Origin: Sphingomonas_Q fennica_A
GTDB taxonomy: Bacteria > Pseudomonadota > Alphaproteobacteria > Sphingomonadales > Sphingomonadaceae
Reading direction: 5' to 3'
DNA: 64,000 nucleotides
Assembly: GCA_036946415.1 (NCBI GenBank)
Contig: JAQIJD010000001.1
Coordinates: 62,001-126,000, forward strand
Part shown: positions 41,887 to 49,984 of the stretch, one piece after another
Layout of the letters: every line of letters begins with the position of its first letter
Position numbering within the stretch: position 1 is the stretch's first letter
Notes under the pieces: generated by a model
What the model was told of the DNA's origin: nothing
Databases searched by the model: none
Seen by the model: the letters and a program-made list of their open reading frames with translations, nothing else
Position numbers and translations under genes: made by a program

Positions 41887-42786
41887 TCAGTCGGCCTTCT
41901 GCGCGAACAGGGCCGCGCCGCTGTAATGCAGATAGGCGCGCCGCTCCGCTTCGCCCAGCAGCGCGGCCGAGCGGCGCGCCTTGTCGGCAAGCAGCGCATA
42001 GTCGGTCAGCGTATTGCCGAAATCGGATCCCCACATCAGCCGGCCGGCCCCGTAGAGATCGGCAGCCGCCCGCACGAAGCGGTCGGCGGCGATCCCCTCG
42101 CGCTCGAACCGGGCGAAGTTGAGGCTCGTGATCTTGAGCGATACGGTCCGTGCTTCCGCGAGCGCCCGGTGGGCGGGCGTGAGGCCGGCGGCGTCGCTTT
42201 CCGGCATGGCGCCCGGCCACCCGGCATGGTCGATAACGATGCGGGCTGCCGGGAACGCCGCGGCGAGGTCCGCCACGCGGCGCAGGGCGGGCTCGGGGCT
42301 TTCGTCCGGTTTCAGCCGGATCATCAGCACGATGACGAGGCCGAGCCGTTCGGCCGCCGCCCATGTCGCCAGCGCCGCCGCCCCTTCGAGGAATTCGAAC
42401 CGTCCGGCCTCGTCCGAAAAGCCGACCAGCCGCAGCCCCGTCACCCCGCCCGCCGCCGCCATCCCGGCGAGCGCGGCGGGGGTCGCGGGATCGCCCGCCT
42501 TCAGGATCACGACGGTGCCCAGCCGGCCCGGATGCTCCTGCGCGATCCGGATCGCGTAGCGATTGTCGGTCTTGTAGGCGGTATTGTATTGGACGGCCGC
42601 ACCGGCGGCGACGCCGGCCGCGTCCCAGAGCGCGAAGACCCGCTCCGGCGTGCCCGGATCGGTCATGATGCGGTGGACGAGCGCGGCCTCCCCCTCGCGC
42701 GCGCCGGTCGGATCGATCGGATAGGCGGCGGCATCCGCGGTATAGAAATGCGCATGCGTATCGTAGAGCGGAAGTCGGTCGGCCAC
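41887..42786 (-). CDS. Amidohydrolase-2 family metal-dependent hydrolase
   Basis: 299 residues from GTG 42786, chosen because AAGGAGG lies just upstream; the frame is open further but without support. TIM-barrel metal motifs: LYDTHAHFY near the N-terminus (H-x-H), ARIVIDHAGWP in the middle and LMWGSDFGN near the C-terminus (metal Asp). The family (PF04909) includes lactonases, pyrone hydrolases and decarboxylases of aromatic and sugar-acid pathways. No signal peptide. It ends a leftward set with cupin, regulator, aldolase and flavin-reductase-like genes. A close relative with a Tat signal is at 53916. Confidence 0.87.
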   Translation of the reverse strand: MADRLPLYDTHAHFYTADAAAYPIDPTGAREGEAALVHRIMTDPGTPERVFALWDAAGVAAGAAVQYNTAYKTDNRYAIRIAQEHPGRLGTVVILKAGDPATPAALAGMAAAGGVTGLRLVGFSDEAGRFEFLEGAAALATWAAAERLGLVIVLMIRLKPDESPEPALRRVADLAAAFPAARIVIDHAGWPGAMPESDAAGLTPAHRALAEARTVSLKITSLNFARFEREGIAADRFVRAAADLYGAGRLMWGSDFGNTLTDYALLADKARRSAALLGEAERRAYLHYSGAALFAQKAD

Positions 42787-42823
42787 GGGCCCCTCCTTGA
42801 TCCGGTTATTGCGGTTTAGGGCG

Positions 42824-43642
42824 TCAGGCGATCTGCGGGTCGCGATAGTCGCCCGCATTGAACACCCAGTCCCGCGCGATGAAGTCGCGCCGTGGCGGCG
42901 CGAAGATGTCGATCAGCAGGTGATGGCCCTCGCCGACCCCTTCGGTCGTGTGGACGATATCGGGCGGGATCACGAGCAACGTCGCGGGGGCGGCCGGCCG
43001 ATGTTCGTCTTCGCGCCAGAGATCCGCATTGCGGCCCCAGGGGGTGCGCAGGTGATGGACGAAATGGCCGTCGATCGCGAGCGACCCCTGTTCGAGATCG
43101 TCATGCGCATGCGGGCTGAGCGCGGTGCGATCGCGGGGGGCGGCATATTCCACCCAGTTGATGCTCATCGTCGCGGACTGGACGAACTTGAGCCTGGGAT
43201 TGCCGGCGGGGAAGGGGATGTCCGCGATCGGAAGCGGGATGACCTCGTCCTTGCGGACACATCGCTCGAACGGCTTGCCGATCGGCGCGACCCGCGGGTC
43301 CGGTTCCGCATAGGCCTTTGCGTTGGCGATCACCTGCCCGTCCGGATCCGTGCGATCGGTCGCCAGGATGACGAGGCGGCCGGCCTCGCCGAAGCGGAAG
43401 CAGTGACGGCCGGGCGGAACGATCACGACGCCGCGGGCCGCGATCGGCGTCGCGCCGACCTCGGATTCGACCGTCCCGCCGCCATCCGGGAGCAGCAGGA
43501 TGACCTCCTGCGTACTGGCGAAGGCGAGTGTGGCGCCCGCCGGCCGGCGGGCGAGTTCGACGAGGAAGTTCTGCGCGCGGGCCACCGTTCGATCGGCTCC
43601 GTCGAGCGCGATCAGCGTCGCGGCGCGATCTCCATCCGGCAT
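42824..43642 (-). CDS. Cupin-domain protein
   Basis: 272 residues behind AAGGAGGGGCAGGC. Two cupin-like halves: the first lacks metal histidines, whereas the second has LSPHAHDDLEQGSLAIDGHF and, near the C-terminus, VIPPDIVHTTEGVGEGHHLL, giving the H-x-H ... E ... H metal set of cupins. It could be an isomerase, epimerase or dioxygenase acting on a sugar acid or aromatic intermediate; the sequence does not decide. The gene lies 37 bases upstream of the amidohydrolase and has a candidate UTRA operator before it. Confidence 0.8.
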   Translation of the reverse strand: MPDGDRAATLIALDGADRTVARAQNFLVELARRPAGATLAFASTQEVILLLPDGGGTVESEVGATPIAARGVVIVPPGRHCFRFGEAGRLVILATDRTDPDGQVIANAKAYAEPDPRVAPIGKPFERCVRKDEVIPLPIADIPFPAGNPRLKFVQSATMSINWVEYAAPRDRTALSPHAHDDLEQGSLAIDGHFVHHLRTPWGRNADLWREDEHRPAAPATLLVIPPDIVHTTEGVGEGHHLLIDIFAPPRRDFIARDWVFNAGDYRDPQIA

Positions 43643-43674
43643 GCCTGCCCCTCCTTCGTTGTGCAGGGCGGTAT

Positions 43675-43692
43675 AACCTAGACAGCTAGTCT
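43675..43692. promoter_or_regulatory. Candidate UTRA-regulator operator before the cupin gene
   Basis: AACCTAGACAGCTAGT (43675-43690) shares AACCTAG-N5-TAG with the minus-strand sequence at 46065-46080 in front of the flavin-reductase operon. AGACAGCTAGTCT (43680-43692) is also an AGAC-N5-GTCT inverted repeat. The adjacent UTRA-type GntR protein is the expected binder. Confidence 0.45.
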
Positions 43693-43708
43693 TTCAACCC
43701 TCTTCCGT

Positions 43709-44464
43709 CTATTTGGACTTGATGCTCAGCCGCACCACATCGGCGCGGTAGATGCCGCGGACGAAGATCATCAGCCCTCCGTCCGGCGCCATGCCGTAGC
43801 GGTTCACCTGCGCGACCGGCGCGTTCATCGGCATCTGCAACGCGTCGGATGCGGCGATGTCCGCCGCACCGATCGTCATGATCTGCTCGACGTCGGCGAC
43901 CTCGATCCCGGGGATGTCGGCGACCAGCTTCAGCGCCGTCTTGGTGGTGAAGGCGGAGCGGGGAATCCGGTCGATCAGCCGTTCGTCGACGTAGACATCG
44001 GCGATCATATAGGGCTGCCCCTCGCGCCAGTGGCGGCGCCGCAGGTGGCGATAAGCGGGCTGGACCACGCCATATTCGACCGGGCCCGCAATCGATACGC
44101 GACGGTCCTCGGCCAGCAGCTCGATCTCGGCCCCCTCGCGCGCCTGGAGCAGGCCGAAATAATCCGTGCGCAATTCGCACCACAGATTGGCGCGGATCGA
44201 TCCGGTGACGAACGTGCCCTTGGCGCGATATCGCTTGATGAGGCCCTGTTCCTCCAGGAGGCCCAGCGACTGGCGCACCGTTTCCCGCGCGACCCCGCAT
44301 TCCTCGGCCAGTTCACCCACGGTCGGAATGCGCTCGCCCAGCTGCCACACGCCGCTCTCGATCCGGCTGCGGAAGAGGCCGGCCAGTTGCAGATAGCGCG
44401 ACACGCCCTGCTGGCGCATCTCGCGCGCGGATTTCGGGGCCGGGTCCGGCGTCTTGGTGGCCAT
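43709..44464 (-). CDS. GntR-family regulator with UTRA effector domain (HutC type)
   Basis: 251 residues. Winged helix-turn-helix: YLQLAGLFRSRIESGVW, RIPTVGELAEECGVARETVR, QSLGLLEEQGLIKRYRAKGT. The C-terminal UTRA domain is recognisable by YMIADVYVDERLIDRIPR and the final APVAQVNRYGMAPDGGLMIF strand pair. In the family this domain binds a pathway sugar or acid and releases DNA. The gene lies inside the operon it probably controls, 31 bases after the aldolase stop. Confidence 0.9.
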   Translation of the reverse strand: MATKTPDPAPKSAREMRQQGVSRYLQLAGLFRSRIESGVWQLGERIPTVGELAEECGVARETVRQSLGLLEEQGLIKRYRAKGTFVTGSIRANLWCELRTDYFGLLQAREGAEIELLAEDRRVSIAGPVEYGVVQPAYRHLRRRHWREGQPYMIADVYVDERLIDRIPRSAFTTKTALKLVADIPGIEVADVEQIMTIGAADIAASDALQMPMNAPVAQVNRYGMAPDGGLMIFVRGIYRADVVRLSIKSK

Positions 44465-44495
44465 GGCGGCGGTTTCTACGTCGGCACGAGGGCGG

Positions 44496-45242
44496 TCAAG
44501 CCTGCGGGGCCGCGGGGTGATAGGCGTGCCGTACGCCGGTCCGCATCAGCGAATGGTCCGTGCCGATCACGAACCAGTCCGCCCCCATCGCCGCGAAGCG
44601 GGCACATTCGCCCCGATCGCCCACGACCACCCCCAGCCGCTTGCCGCATCCGGCGGCGCGTGCGAAAACGTCCCGCACGGCCTCCTCCACGGCGGCGGCG
44701 TTCGTCCGGTCGTGCCCCATCGCCAGCGCGAGATCGGCGCGGCCGACGACGATGCCGGCGATCGCCGGCTCGCCGAGGATCGCCGCCACCGCCGGGATCG
44801 CATCGGGATGCTCGATCTGCACGATCAGCGGCACGCCATCCCCCGCATCGCAGGCGTCCGCCATCGCGATCGTGCCATAGCCGCCGCTGCGCGTGCTGCC
44901 GGAATAGCCGCGCAGGCCGCCGCGATAGCGGGCGAGCGCCGCCACCTCGCGCGCGATCGCGACGCTGTCGACATGCGGTACGACGAGGCCCGCCGCGCCA
45001 AGATCGAGCGCGGCCAGGATCGTGCTCGGCTGGCGATCCTGCGTCCGCACGAGGAGCGGCAGGCCGGCCGCCTTGCCGGCAAGCAGCATCATGTCGAGAT
45101 CGCGTCGATCGAACGGCGCATGTTCGCCGTCGAGGATCGCGAAATCCACGCCGGGGCACGTCGCCAGCACCTCCACGACATGCGGCGCGGGCGTCTTGAC
45201 GAAGGGGCCAGCGCTGCCCGCGGCCAGGCCGGGCGGCGTCAT
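44496..45242 (-). CDS. HpcH/HpaI family aldolase
   Basis: 248 residues from ATG 45242. Class II pyruvate-type aldolase fold: GPFVKTPAPHVVEVL, then DFAILDGEHAPFDRRD with the catalytic His region (EHAPFD), PLLVRTQDRQP with the substrate Arg, LIVQIEHPDAI with a metal Glu, and GIVVGRADLALAMG with the metal Asp. Such enzymes cleave 4-hydroxy-2-keto acids to pyruvate (or oxaloacetate) and an aldehyde. Its ATG overlaps the flavin-reductase-like stop by one base. It is the likely ring- or chain-cleaving end step of this cassette. Confidence 0.9.
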   Translation of the reverse strand: MTPPGLAAGSAGPFVKTPAPHVVEVLATCPGVDFAILDGEHAPFDRRDLDMMLLAGKAAGLPLLVRTQDRQPSTILAALDLGAAGLVVPHVDSVAIAREVAALARYRGGLRGYSGSTRSGGYGTIAMADACDAGDGVPLIVQIEHPDAIPAVAAILGEPAIAGIVVGRADLALAMGHDRTNAAAVEEAVRDVFARAAGCGKRLGVVVGDRGECARFAAMGADWFVIGTDHSLMRTGVRHAYHPAAPQA

Positions 45243-45901
45243 CAGTAGGTCGCCTCGCCGGCGCGGGTGAACTGGCGTTCGAGCACGAAGCTGGGTTGCG
45301 AGACGGCATATTCGGCCCCGCCGAGCCGCGCGACCGGCTGCGCCTTGGCGGTATCGAAATAGCCCTGCGGATCGAGATAGCCGGCGGCGATGTGGATGCC
45401 GACGACCTGACCGAACGTCACGTCGGTTTCCGGCCCGTCGTCCCCGCCGCCGAAGTTGATGATCCGCAGCACCCGGCATTCGAGGCTGACCGGCGAGGCG
45501 GCGACGCGGGGCGGCGCCACCATGCGGGACGGCGCCTTGGCGAGCCCGACGAGATCGAATTCATCGACATGCGGGCCGACCGGGCTCGACGTGCGGTTCA
45601 TCGGTTCGACCAGCGCATGGCTGACGAGGTTGAAGACGAACTCCCCCGTGGCCCGCACATTGGCCACCGTATCCTTCTTCGGCCGGTCTTCGGGCGTATT
45701 GCAGGAGAACATCAGGATGGCCGGCTGGGTGGAGACGATGTTGAAGTAGGAAAAGGGCGCCAGATTGGCCGTCCCATCCGGGTTCACCGTGCTGATCCAG
45801 CCGATCGGTCGCGGCGCGATGATCGCGTTGAAGATACCGCGCTTGAAATTGGCTTCCAGCGCCGGATCGATGAAAATCGCCTCGCCTTCGCGCTCGCTCA
45901 T
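45242..45901 (-). CDS. Flavin-reductase-like FMN-binding protein 1
   Basis: 219 residues from ATG 45901; the frame is open to 46135 but homology with the copy at 48104 begins here. Split-barrel FMN-binding fold: NAIIAPRPIGWISTV, ANLAPFSYFNIVSTQPAILM, TGEFVFNLVSHALVEPMN and RVAASPVSLECRV. Family members reduce flavin for a separate monooxygenase or use FMN directly. No flavin monooxygenase is encoded nearby. First gene of the leftward aldolase operon. Confidence 0.87.
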   Translation of the reverse strand: MSEREGEAIFIDPALEANFKRGIFNAIIAPRPIGWISTVNPDGTANLAPFSYFNIVSTQPAILMFSCNTPEDRPKKDTVANVRATGEFVFNLVSHALVEPMNRTSSPVGPHVDEFDLVGLAKAPSRMVAPPRVAASPVSLECRVLRIINFGGGDDGPETDVTFGQVVGIHIAAGYLDPQGYFDTAKAQPVARLGGAEYAVSQPSFVLERQFTRAGEATY

Positions 45902-46446
45902 GGAATGCGCCGGCGATGGGGGGTGTTCGTGAAAGCCGGGGAGCCGGCGGCGCGGCGTTCGGGCCTCTGCCGCACGATGGCGGGGTGACGCTCCGGCGCA
46001 TTCGTGGCGACCCGTGCGCGGGTCTGCCGCGAGGTGCATATGTCGACCATAGCCGATCTCCTGACCTATTCCACTAGGTTTTAAGCCTAATCGGCAATGC
46101 TTGCCATCGTCAAGGACGACGACGGAGCGGCGCATGCCGCGACGCGCCTGTCCGGAAATCCGTCAAATTCCGCGTCGGACGTGCTCGATGGCGGATCGCT
46201 CCCGGCCAACGTGCAGATATTTCCGACGACCGTCGGCGCCTCGCGCTCATCCGGCGCGACCCTCGACGGCGACCGAGTGCTAATGCCACCGCCGCCTGCC
46301 GGGCGGCATCAAGCCTGCGGCCGTGACAAGCCGGTTGATCTCTGCGCTCCAATCTGTTCGTATAGCCTATAACTCTCGGTTTTATAGGATGAGCGAACGT
46401 GGGGTCGATGCCTGCCGCGGTCGCCGGAGAGGGGAGAGGATCGGCA
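45902..46446. promoter_or_regulatory. Divergent control region with two dyads, no gene
   Basis: 545 bases between the flavin-reductase-like gene (left) and the EF-hand gene (right). CCTATTCCACTAGG (46065-46078) is a CCTA-N6-TAGG repeat on the left promoter side. CCTATAA-N9-TTATAGG (46366-46388) is a perfect dyad with 7-bp arms on the right side, 58 bases before the EF-hand start. Open frames in the region lack ribosome binding sites and recognisable content. Confidence 0.5.
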
Positions 46447-46722
46447 ATGAGTCTTCCGAGAATGGCGGGGATCGCCCTGGGGCTGATTTCGACGCTGCTC
46501 GGCCTGTATGGTCTGCTCCATGTCAGGCCGCTGCCGCTTTCCGCGCGGCTGGGCGCGATGGCGCCGATCGACCGCAATCAGGACGGGCGGATCTCGGCAT
46601 CCGAATGGGCGGAGGCGGGCCGCACGCCCGCCGATATGGCCCGGCTCGACGTCGACGGGGATGGCTTCATAGGACCGGCCGAGTCGCGGCCCCGCCGGAA
46701 GCCCGCTGGGGGAGGGGAATGA
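46447..46722 (+). CDS. Membrane-anchored EF-hand protein
   Basis: 91 residues from ATG 46447 behind GGAGAGGGGAGAGG; an in-frame start at 46399 is weaker. One hydrophobic N-terminal helix (ALGLISTLLGLYGLL) acts as anchor or signal, then two EF-hand loops, DRNQDGRISASEW and DVDGDGFIGPAE, with acidic ligands at positions 1, 3, 5 and 12 or equivalent. It probably faces the periplasm and binds calcium. Its stop overlaps an in-frame ATG of the MFS gene. Why a calcium-binding peptide should be coupled to a carrier is unknown. Confidence 0.78.
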   Translation: MSLPRMAGIALGLISTLLGLYGLLHVRPLPLSARLGAMAPIDRNQDGRISASEWAEAGRTPADMARLDVDGDGFIGPAESRPRRKPAGGGE

Positions 46723-46724
46723 CC

Positions 46725-48026
46725 ATGCCGAGCGAGAAACTGGCGGGAACGCCCGACGCGACTGCGGCGCCGCCACGCGAATTCAACGGTCAGGTGGTCT
46801 GGGCCCTGACCATTCTCGGGATCCTTTCCGGCTTCAATCTGGTCGATCGCGGGTTGCTGTCGCTCAATCTCGAGCCGATCAAGCTCGAACTGAACGCCAC
46901 CGACACGCAGATGAGCATCGCGACCGGGATCGGCTTCTTCCTCCTCAACGCGATCGCGGGCGTGCCGCTGGCGCGGCTGGCGGATCGGTACAGCCGCCGC
47001 GACATCATCGCGATCGGCTTCGGCTTCTACAGCATGATCACCGGCATGATCGGGCTGGTGACGAGCTATCCGGGTTTGCTGATCGCCCGGATGCTGCAAG
47101 GCGTCGGCGAAGCGTCCGGCGTGGCGCCGGCCAGCGCGATGATCAACGATCTGGTCAGCCAGCGGAACCGGCGCAAGGCGCTCGCCGGGTCGCGCGTGTT
47201 CAGCGCGATCATCGTGATGGGCATGCTCACGTCGCTCGGCCATGTCGCGGATGTCTACGGGTGGCGCGCGTCCTTCTACGTCCTGGCCGTCCCCGCCGTG
47301 CTGCTCGTTCCGCTGCTCATGTTCACCGTGCGCGAGCCGGCGCGGGAGACGAACGCCAGCGGTGCGCCGATCGACCGGGTAACGTATCGCCAGGCGTGGG
47401 CCAGGTGGCGCCGTTCGCCGGCCTTCCTGCTGGTGCTGATCGGCTTTGCCGTGTCCGGGGTGACGTTGCAGGCCAACGGCTCCTGGGCCGGCGCCTTCCT
47501 CGCCCGGGTCCGGGAATTGTCCCCGACCGAAATCGGCGCGTTGGCCGGCGCCTCCCGCGGCCCGGCTCTGCTGATCGGATCCGTCATCGGCGCGTGGCTG
47601 ACCGATCACTTCGCCCGCCGCAATCACCGCTGGCGCTTCTGGGTGCCCGGGTTGATGCTGCTGGCCGGAACGCTCACCGAGATCACCTACCTGACTGCGG
47701 AACCATATTGGATCTGGATGCCTGCCTACCTCGTCACCGGGGGATTGCTGCTGGGATCGCAAGCGTCCCTCATCGCGGTCTGCATGGACGTTTCGGGCGC
47801 GGGAATGCGGGCGACCGGGCTGGCATTCGCGATTCTGGCGAGCAACCTGCTGGCCGATCTGATCGGGCCGACGAGTATCGGCATCATGAACGACACGATC
47901 TTCAAGCCGTATGGCGTCGAGGCGCTTCGTTATTCGATGGCGATCGTCGCCTGCCTCGCCGCGATCGGCGGCGTCCTGATCATCGTCGCCGCATCGTTCG
48001 AAAGTGAAGAGAATCGCTCGGGATAA
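46725..48026 (+). CDS. MFS carrier (spinster/ACS-like)
   Basis: 433 residues from ATG 46725; the alternative ATG at 46719 lies only three bases after the GGAGG, too close. About 12 membrane segments: SGFNLVDRGLLSLNLEPIKL in helix 1, NAIAGVPLARLADRYSRRDI with the MFS loop motif, ARMLQGVGEASGVAPASAM in helix 4. Similar to the carriers at 20624 and 61690, which each follow or precede a receptor. Here no receptor is adjacent. Substrate probably that of the aldolase cassette. Confidence 0.88.
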   Translation: MPSEKLAGTPDATAAPPREFNGQVVWALTILGILSGFNLVDRGLLSLNLEPIKLELNATDTQMSIATGIGFFLLNAIAGVPLARLADRYSRRDIIAIGFGFYSMITGMIGLVTSYPGLLIARMLQGVGEASGVAPASAMINDLVSQRNRRKALAGSRVFSAIIVMGMLTSLGHVADVYGWRASFYVLAVPAVLLVPLLMFTVREPARETNASGAPIDRVTYRQAWARWRRSPAFLLVLIGFAVSGVTLQANGSWAGAFLARVRELSPTEIGALAGASRGPALLIGSVIGAWLTDHFARRNHRWRFWVPGLMLLAGTLTEITYLTAEPYWIWMPAYLVTGGLLLGSQASLIAVCMDVSGAGMRATGLAFAILASNLLADLIGPTSIGIMNDTIFKPYGVEALRYSMAIVACLAAIGGVLIIVAASFESEENRSG

Positions 48027-48103
48027 TCGAACAGCGTGACAGGCTCGATATGGACTTGGGCCGCCGCCTTCGATGCCGACGTTGCGAAGGGACTTGCACC
48101 ATC

Positions 48104-48760
48104 ATGAGAGAATTCCATTCCTACCGCCCGAGTGAGGGCCATCGCCTGAAGCACGAGCCGGCCAATGCGATCGTCGCGCCCCGCCCGATCGGCTGGATCA
48201 GCACGGTCAGCGCGGAGGGGGTCGCCAATCTCGCGCCGTTCAGCCTGTTCAACATCTTCAGCTATCGGCCGCTGATCATCGGCTTCTCGTCCGGCGGGGA
48301 GAAGGACAGTGTCCGCAACGCGCGCGAAACCGGGGAATTCGTCTGGAACCTGGTCGGCCGCGATGTCACGGACGTGATGATCCTGACGGGCGACGAAGTC
48401 GGCCCCGATGTCGACGAATTCGACATGGCGGGGATCGAAAAGGCCGCCTCGATCGACGTCACGCCGCCGCGCGTGGCGGCCAGCCCCGTCCAGTTCGAAT
48501 GCAAGGTGACCGAGATCGTCCACCTCAAGGATCTGGACGGCGTCCCCAGCGACTTCCGGGTGGTGTTCGGCCAGGTCGTGCATGTGCATATCAACCAGGA
48601 ATGCATCCTCGACGGCATCTATCAGACCACGCATGCGGTCCCCGTGTCGCGCGGGGGTGGCCCTGCCGATTATTACGAGGCGCATGCCGATGCCCTCGTC
48701 AGGAAATGGCGGCGCGGTCCGATCACGCCGGTCAACCGCAAGCGCGAATTCTCCAAATGA
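48104..48760 (+). CDS. Flavin-reductase-like FMN-binding protein 2
   Basis: 218 residues from ATG 48104. Shares NAIVAPRPIGWISTV, ANLAPFSLFNIFSYRPLIIG, TGEFVWNLVGRDVTDVM, DEFDMAGIEKA and PPRVAASPVQFECKV with the copy at 45242, so the two are paralogues on either side of the divergent region. Split-barrel FMN-binding family. As with copy 1 no partner oxygenase is visible, so a direct FMN-dependent role is as likely as flavin supply. Follows the carrier after 77 bases. Confidence 0.87.
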   Translation: MREFHSYRPSEGHRLKHEPANAIVAPRPIGWISTVSAEGVANLAPFSLFNIFSYRPLIIGFSSGGEKDSVRNARETGEFVWNLVGRDVTDVMILTGDEVGPDVDEFDMAGIEKAASIDVTPPRVAASPVQFECKVTEIVHLKDLDGVPSDFRVVFGQVVHVHINQECILDGIYQTTHAVPVSRGGGPADYYEAHADALVRKWRRGPITPVNRKREFSK

Positions 48761-48905
48761 CAGGCCCGCCGGACGGAGGCGCATGAGGGTGGCGGATCGT
48801 CGCTCGGCACGGGGGCGGGCGTGATCGCACTGCCGCGTGCCCGGTGGTCCGCCAGCGCCGGCACCGTCGGCGGCGGCCGATCGGGCCGGACGGCGGCGGC
48901 GCGCC

Positions 48906-49946
48906 TCACGCGATCAGGTCGTCGGCCTCGTCGATCAGCGACGCCGGCAGCGTGAGCCCGAGGGCGCGCGCCGCCCCGAGATTGATCGTCAGCGGGCTTT
49001 TGAAGCCCCGCTCGATCGGGATGTCGGCGGGGTCGGCGCCGTGCAGCAGCCGATCGATCACCGGGGCCATGGCCGGCCAGCCGCGTTCGAACGGCGGGGC
49101 ATAAGTCGCCAGCCCGCCACCCCGGGTGATCGAGATCTGGATGCCGATCGCGGCGAGCCCGAATTGCAGCGCGAGCCGGCCGATCAGCGCGCCGTTGCCG
49201 TTGAACAATTCGTGCGGGCCGACGACGAAGGCGGCGCAGCCATCCGCCCTCATCTGCGCCAGCGCCGGCCCCAGCCCCTCCCTTTCCAGCACTTCATAGA
49301 CCTCGACCGGAACGCCGAGCAGCGCGCCCGCCGCCTGGAGCGCCCGAAGCGTGGAGGGGGCCGGTGCATAGGTGGGATTGTAGAGATGGCCGACGCAGTT
49401 CAGCCCGGGCACGGCAAGCTTGAGGAAGCGCATCTGCAAAAGCTGCGTATCCGCCGCGTAGGAGAAGCCGGTGAAATTCGTGCCCGGCCGGCGGAAGCTG
49501 TGGATCACGCCCGTCTGCAACGGATCGGTCGACCACAGGACCACAGGAATCGGGTTTTCCGCCGTCGCCTTCTGCACGGCGATGTGCGCGTTGGTCATCA
49601 AGGAGACGATCACGTCCGGCCGCCACGCCACCAGCTCGGCGGCCGCCCGGTCCATCACCGCCAGGTCACGGTTGCCGGCGCGGCCTTCGTAGACGACCGT
49701 CCTGCCCTCGACATAGCCGAGCCGCTCGAGTTCGCGCTTCAGCGGCGTTTCCATCCCGAGATTGGCATAGGTGATGATGCCGATGCGGTAGCGGCGGCCC
49801 GGCTCGGGGCCGATCGGCGCGCACGCGGGCCGGGCGGCGGACGGCGCGATCGGCGCATCGATCGCACCGGACGATCCTGCCGCGCCGATCGGCCTTCGCC
49901 GCAGCACGCGGCCCAGGCCGGCCAGCGCCGTTCCGCATTGCTTCAT
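48906..49946 (-). CDS. Orphan ABC-type substrate-binding protein (ABC_sub_bind family)
   Basis: 346 residues from ATG 49946, chosen for GGAAG five bases upstream; a TTG at 49973 is possible. Two-lobed periplasmic-binding fold: RIGIITYANLGMETPLKREL, ERLGYVEGRTVVYEGRAGN, LVAWRPDVIVSLMTNAHIAV, then MRADGCAAFVVGPHELFNG and LALQFGLAAIGIQISI, ending in the typical NLGAARALGLTLP. No permease or ATPase gene is near. The N-terminus is not a convincing signal peptide. Could sense or deliver a ligand; last gene of the leftward propeller cluster. Confidence 0.82.
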   Translation of the reverse strand: MKQCGTALAGLGRVLRRRPIGAAGSSGAIDAPIAPSAARPACAPIGPEPGRRYRIGIITYANLGMETPLKRELERLGYVEGRTVVYEGRAGNRDLAVMDRAAAELVAWRPDVIVSLMTNAHIAVQKATAENPIPVVLWSTDPLQTGVIHSFRRPGTNFTGFSYAADTQLLQMRFLKLAVPGLNCVGHLYNPTYAPAPSTLRALQAAGALLGVPVEVYEVLEREGLGPALAQMRADGCAAFVVGPHELFNGNGALIGRLALQFGLAAIGIQISITRGGGLATYAPPFERGWPAMAPVIDRLLHGADPADIPIERGFKSPLTINLGAARALGLTLPASLIDEADDLIA

Positions 49947-49984
49947 CCGGCTTCCAATACCACATATCCGCAACAGGAAGAGCG

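Noticed and set aside
46447..46722. EF-hand protein as a lanthanide-binding lanmodulin-like factor serving the PQQ dehydrogenases.
   Set aside because: The loops are ordinary calcium-type (DRNQDG, DVDGDG) without the Pro at position 2 typical of lanmodulin, and the gene is 15 kb from the dehydrogenases.
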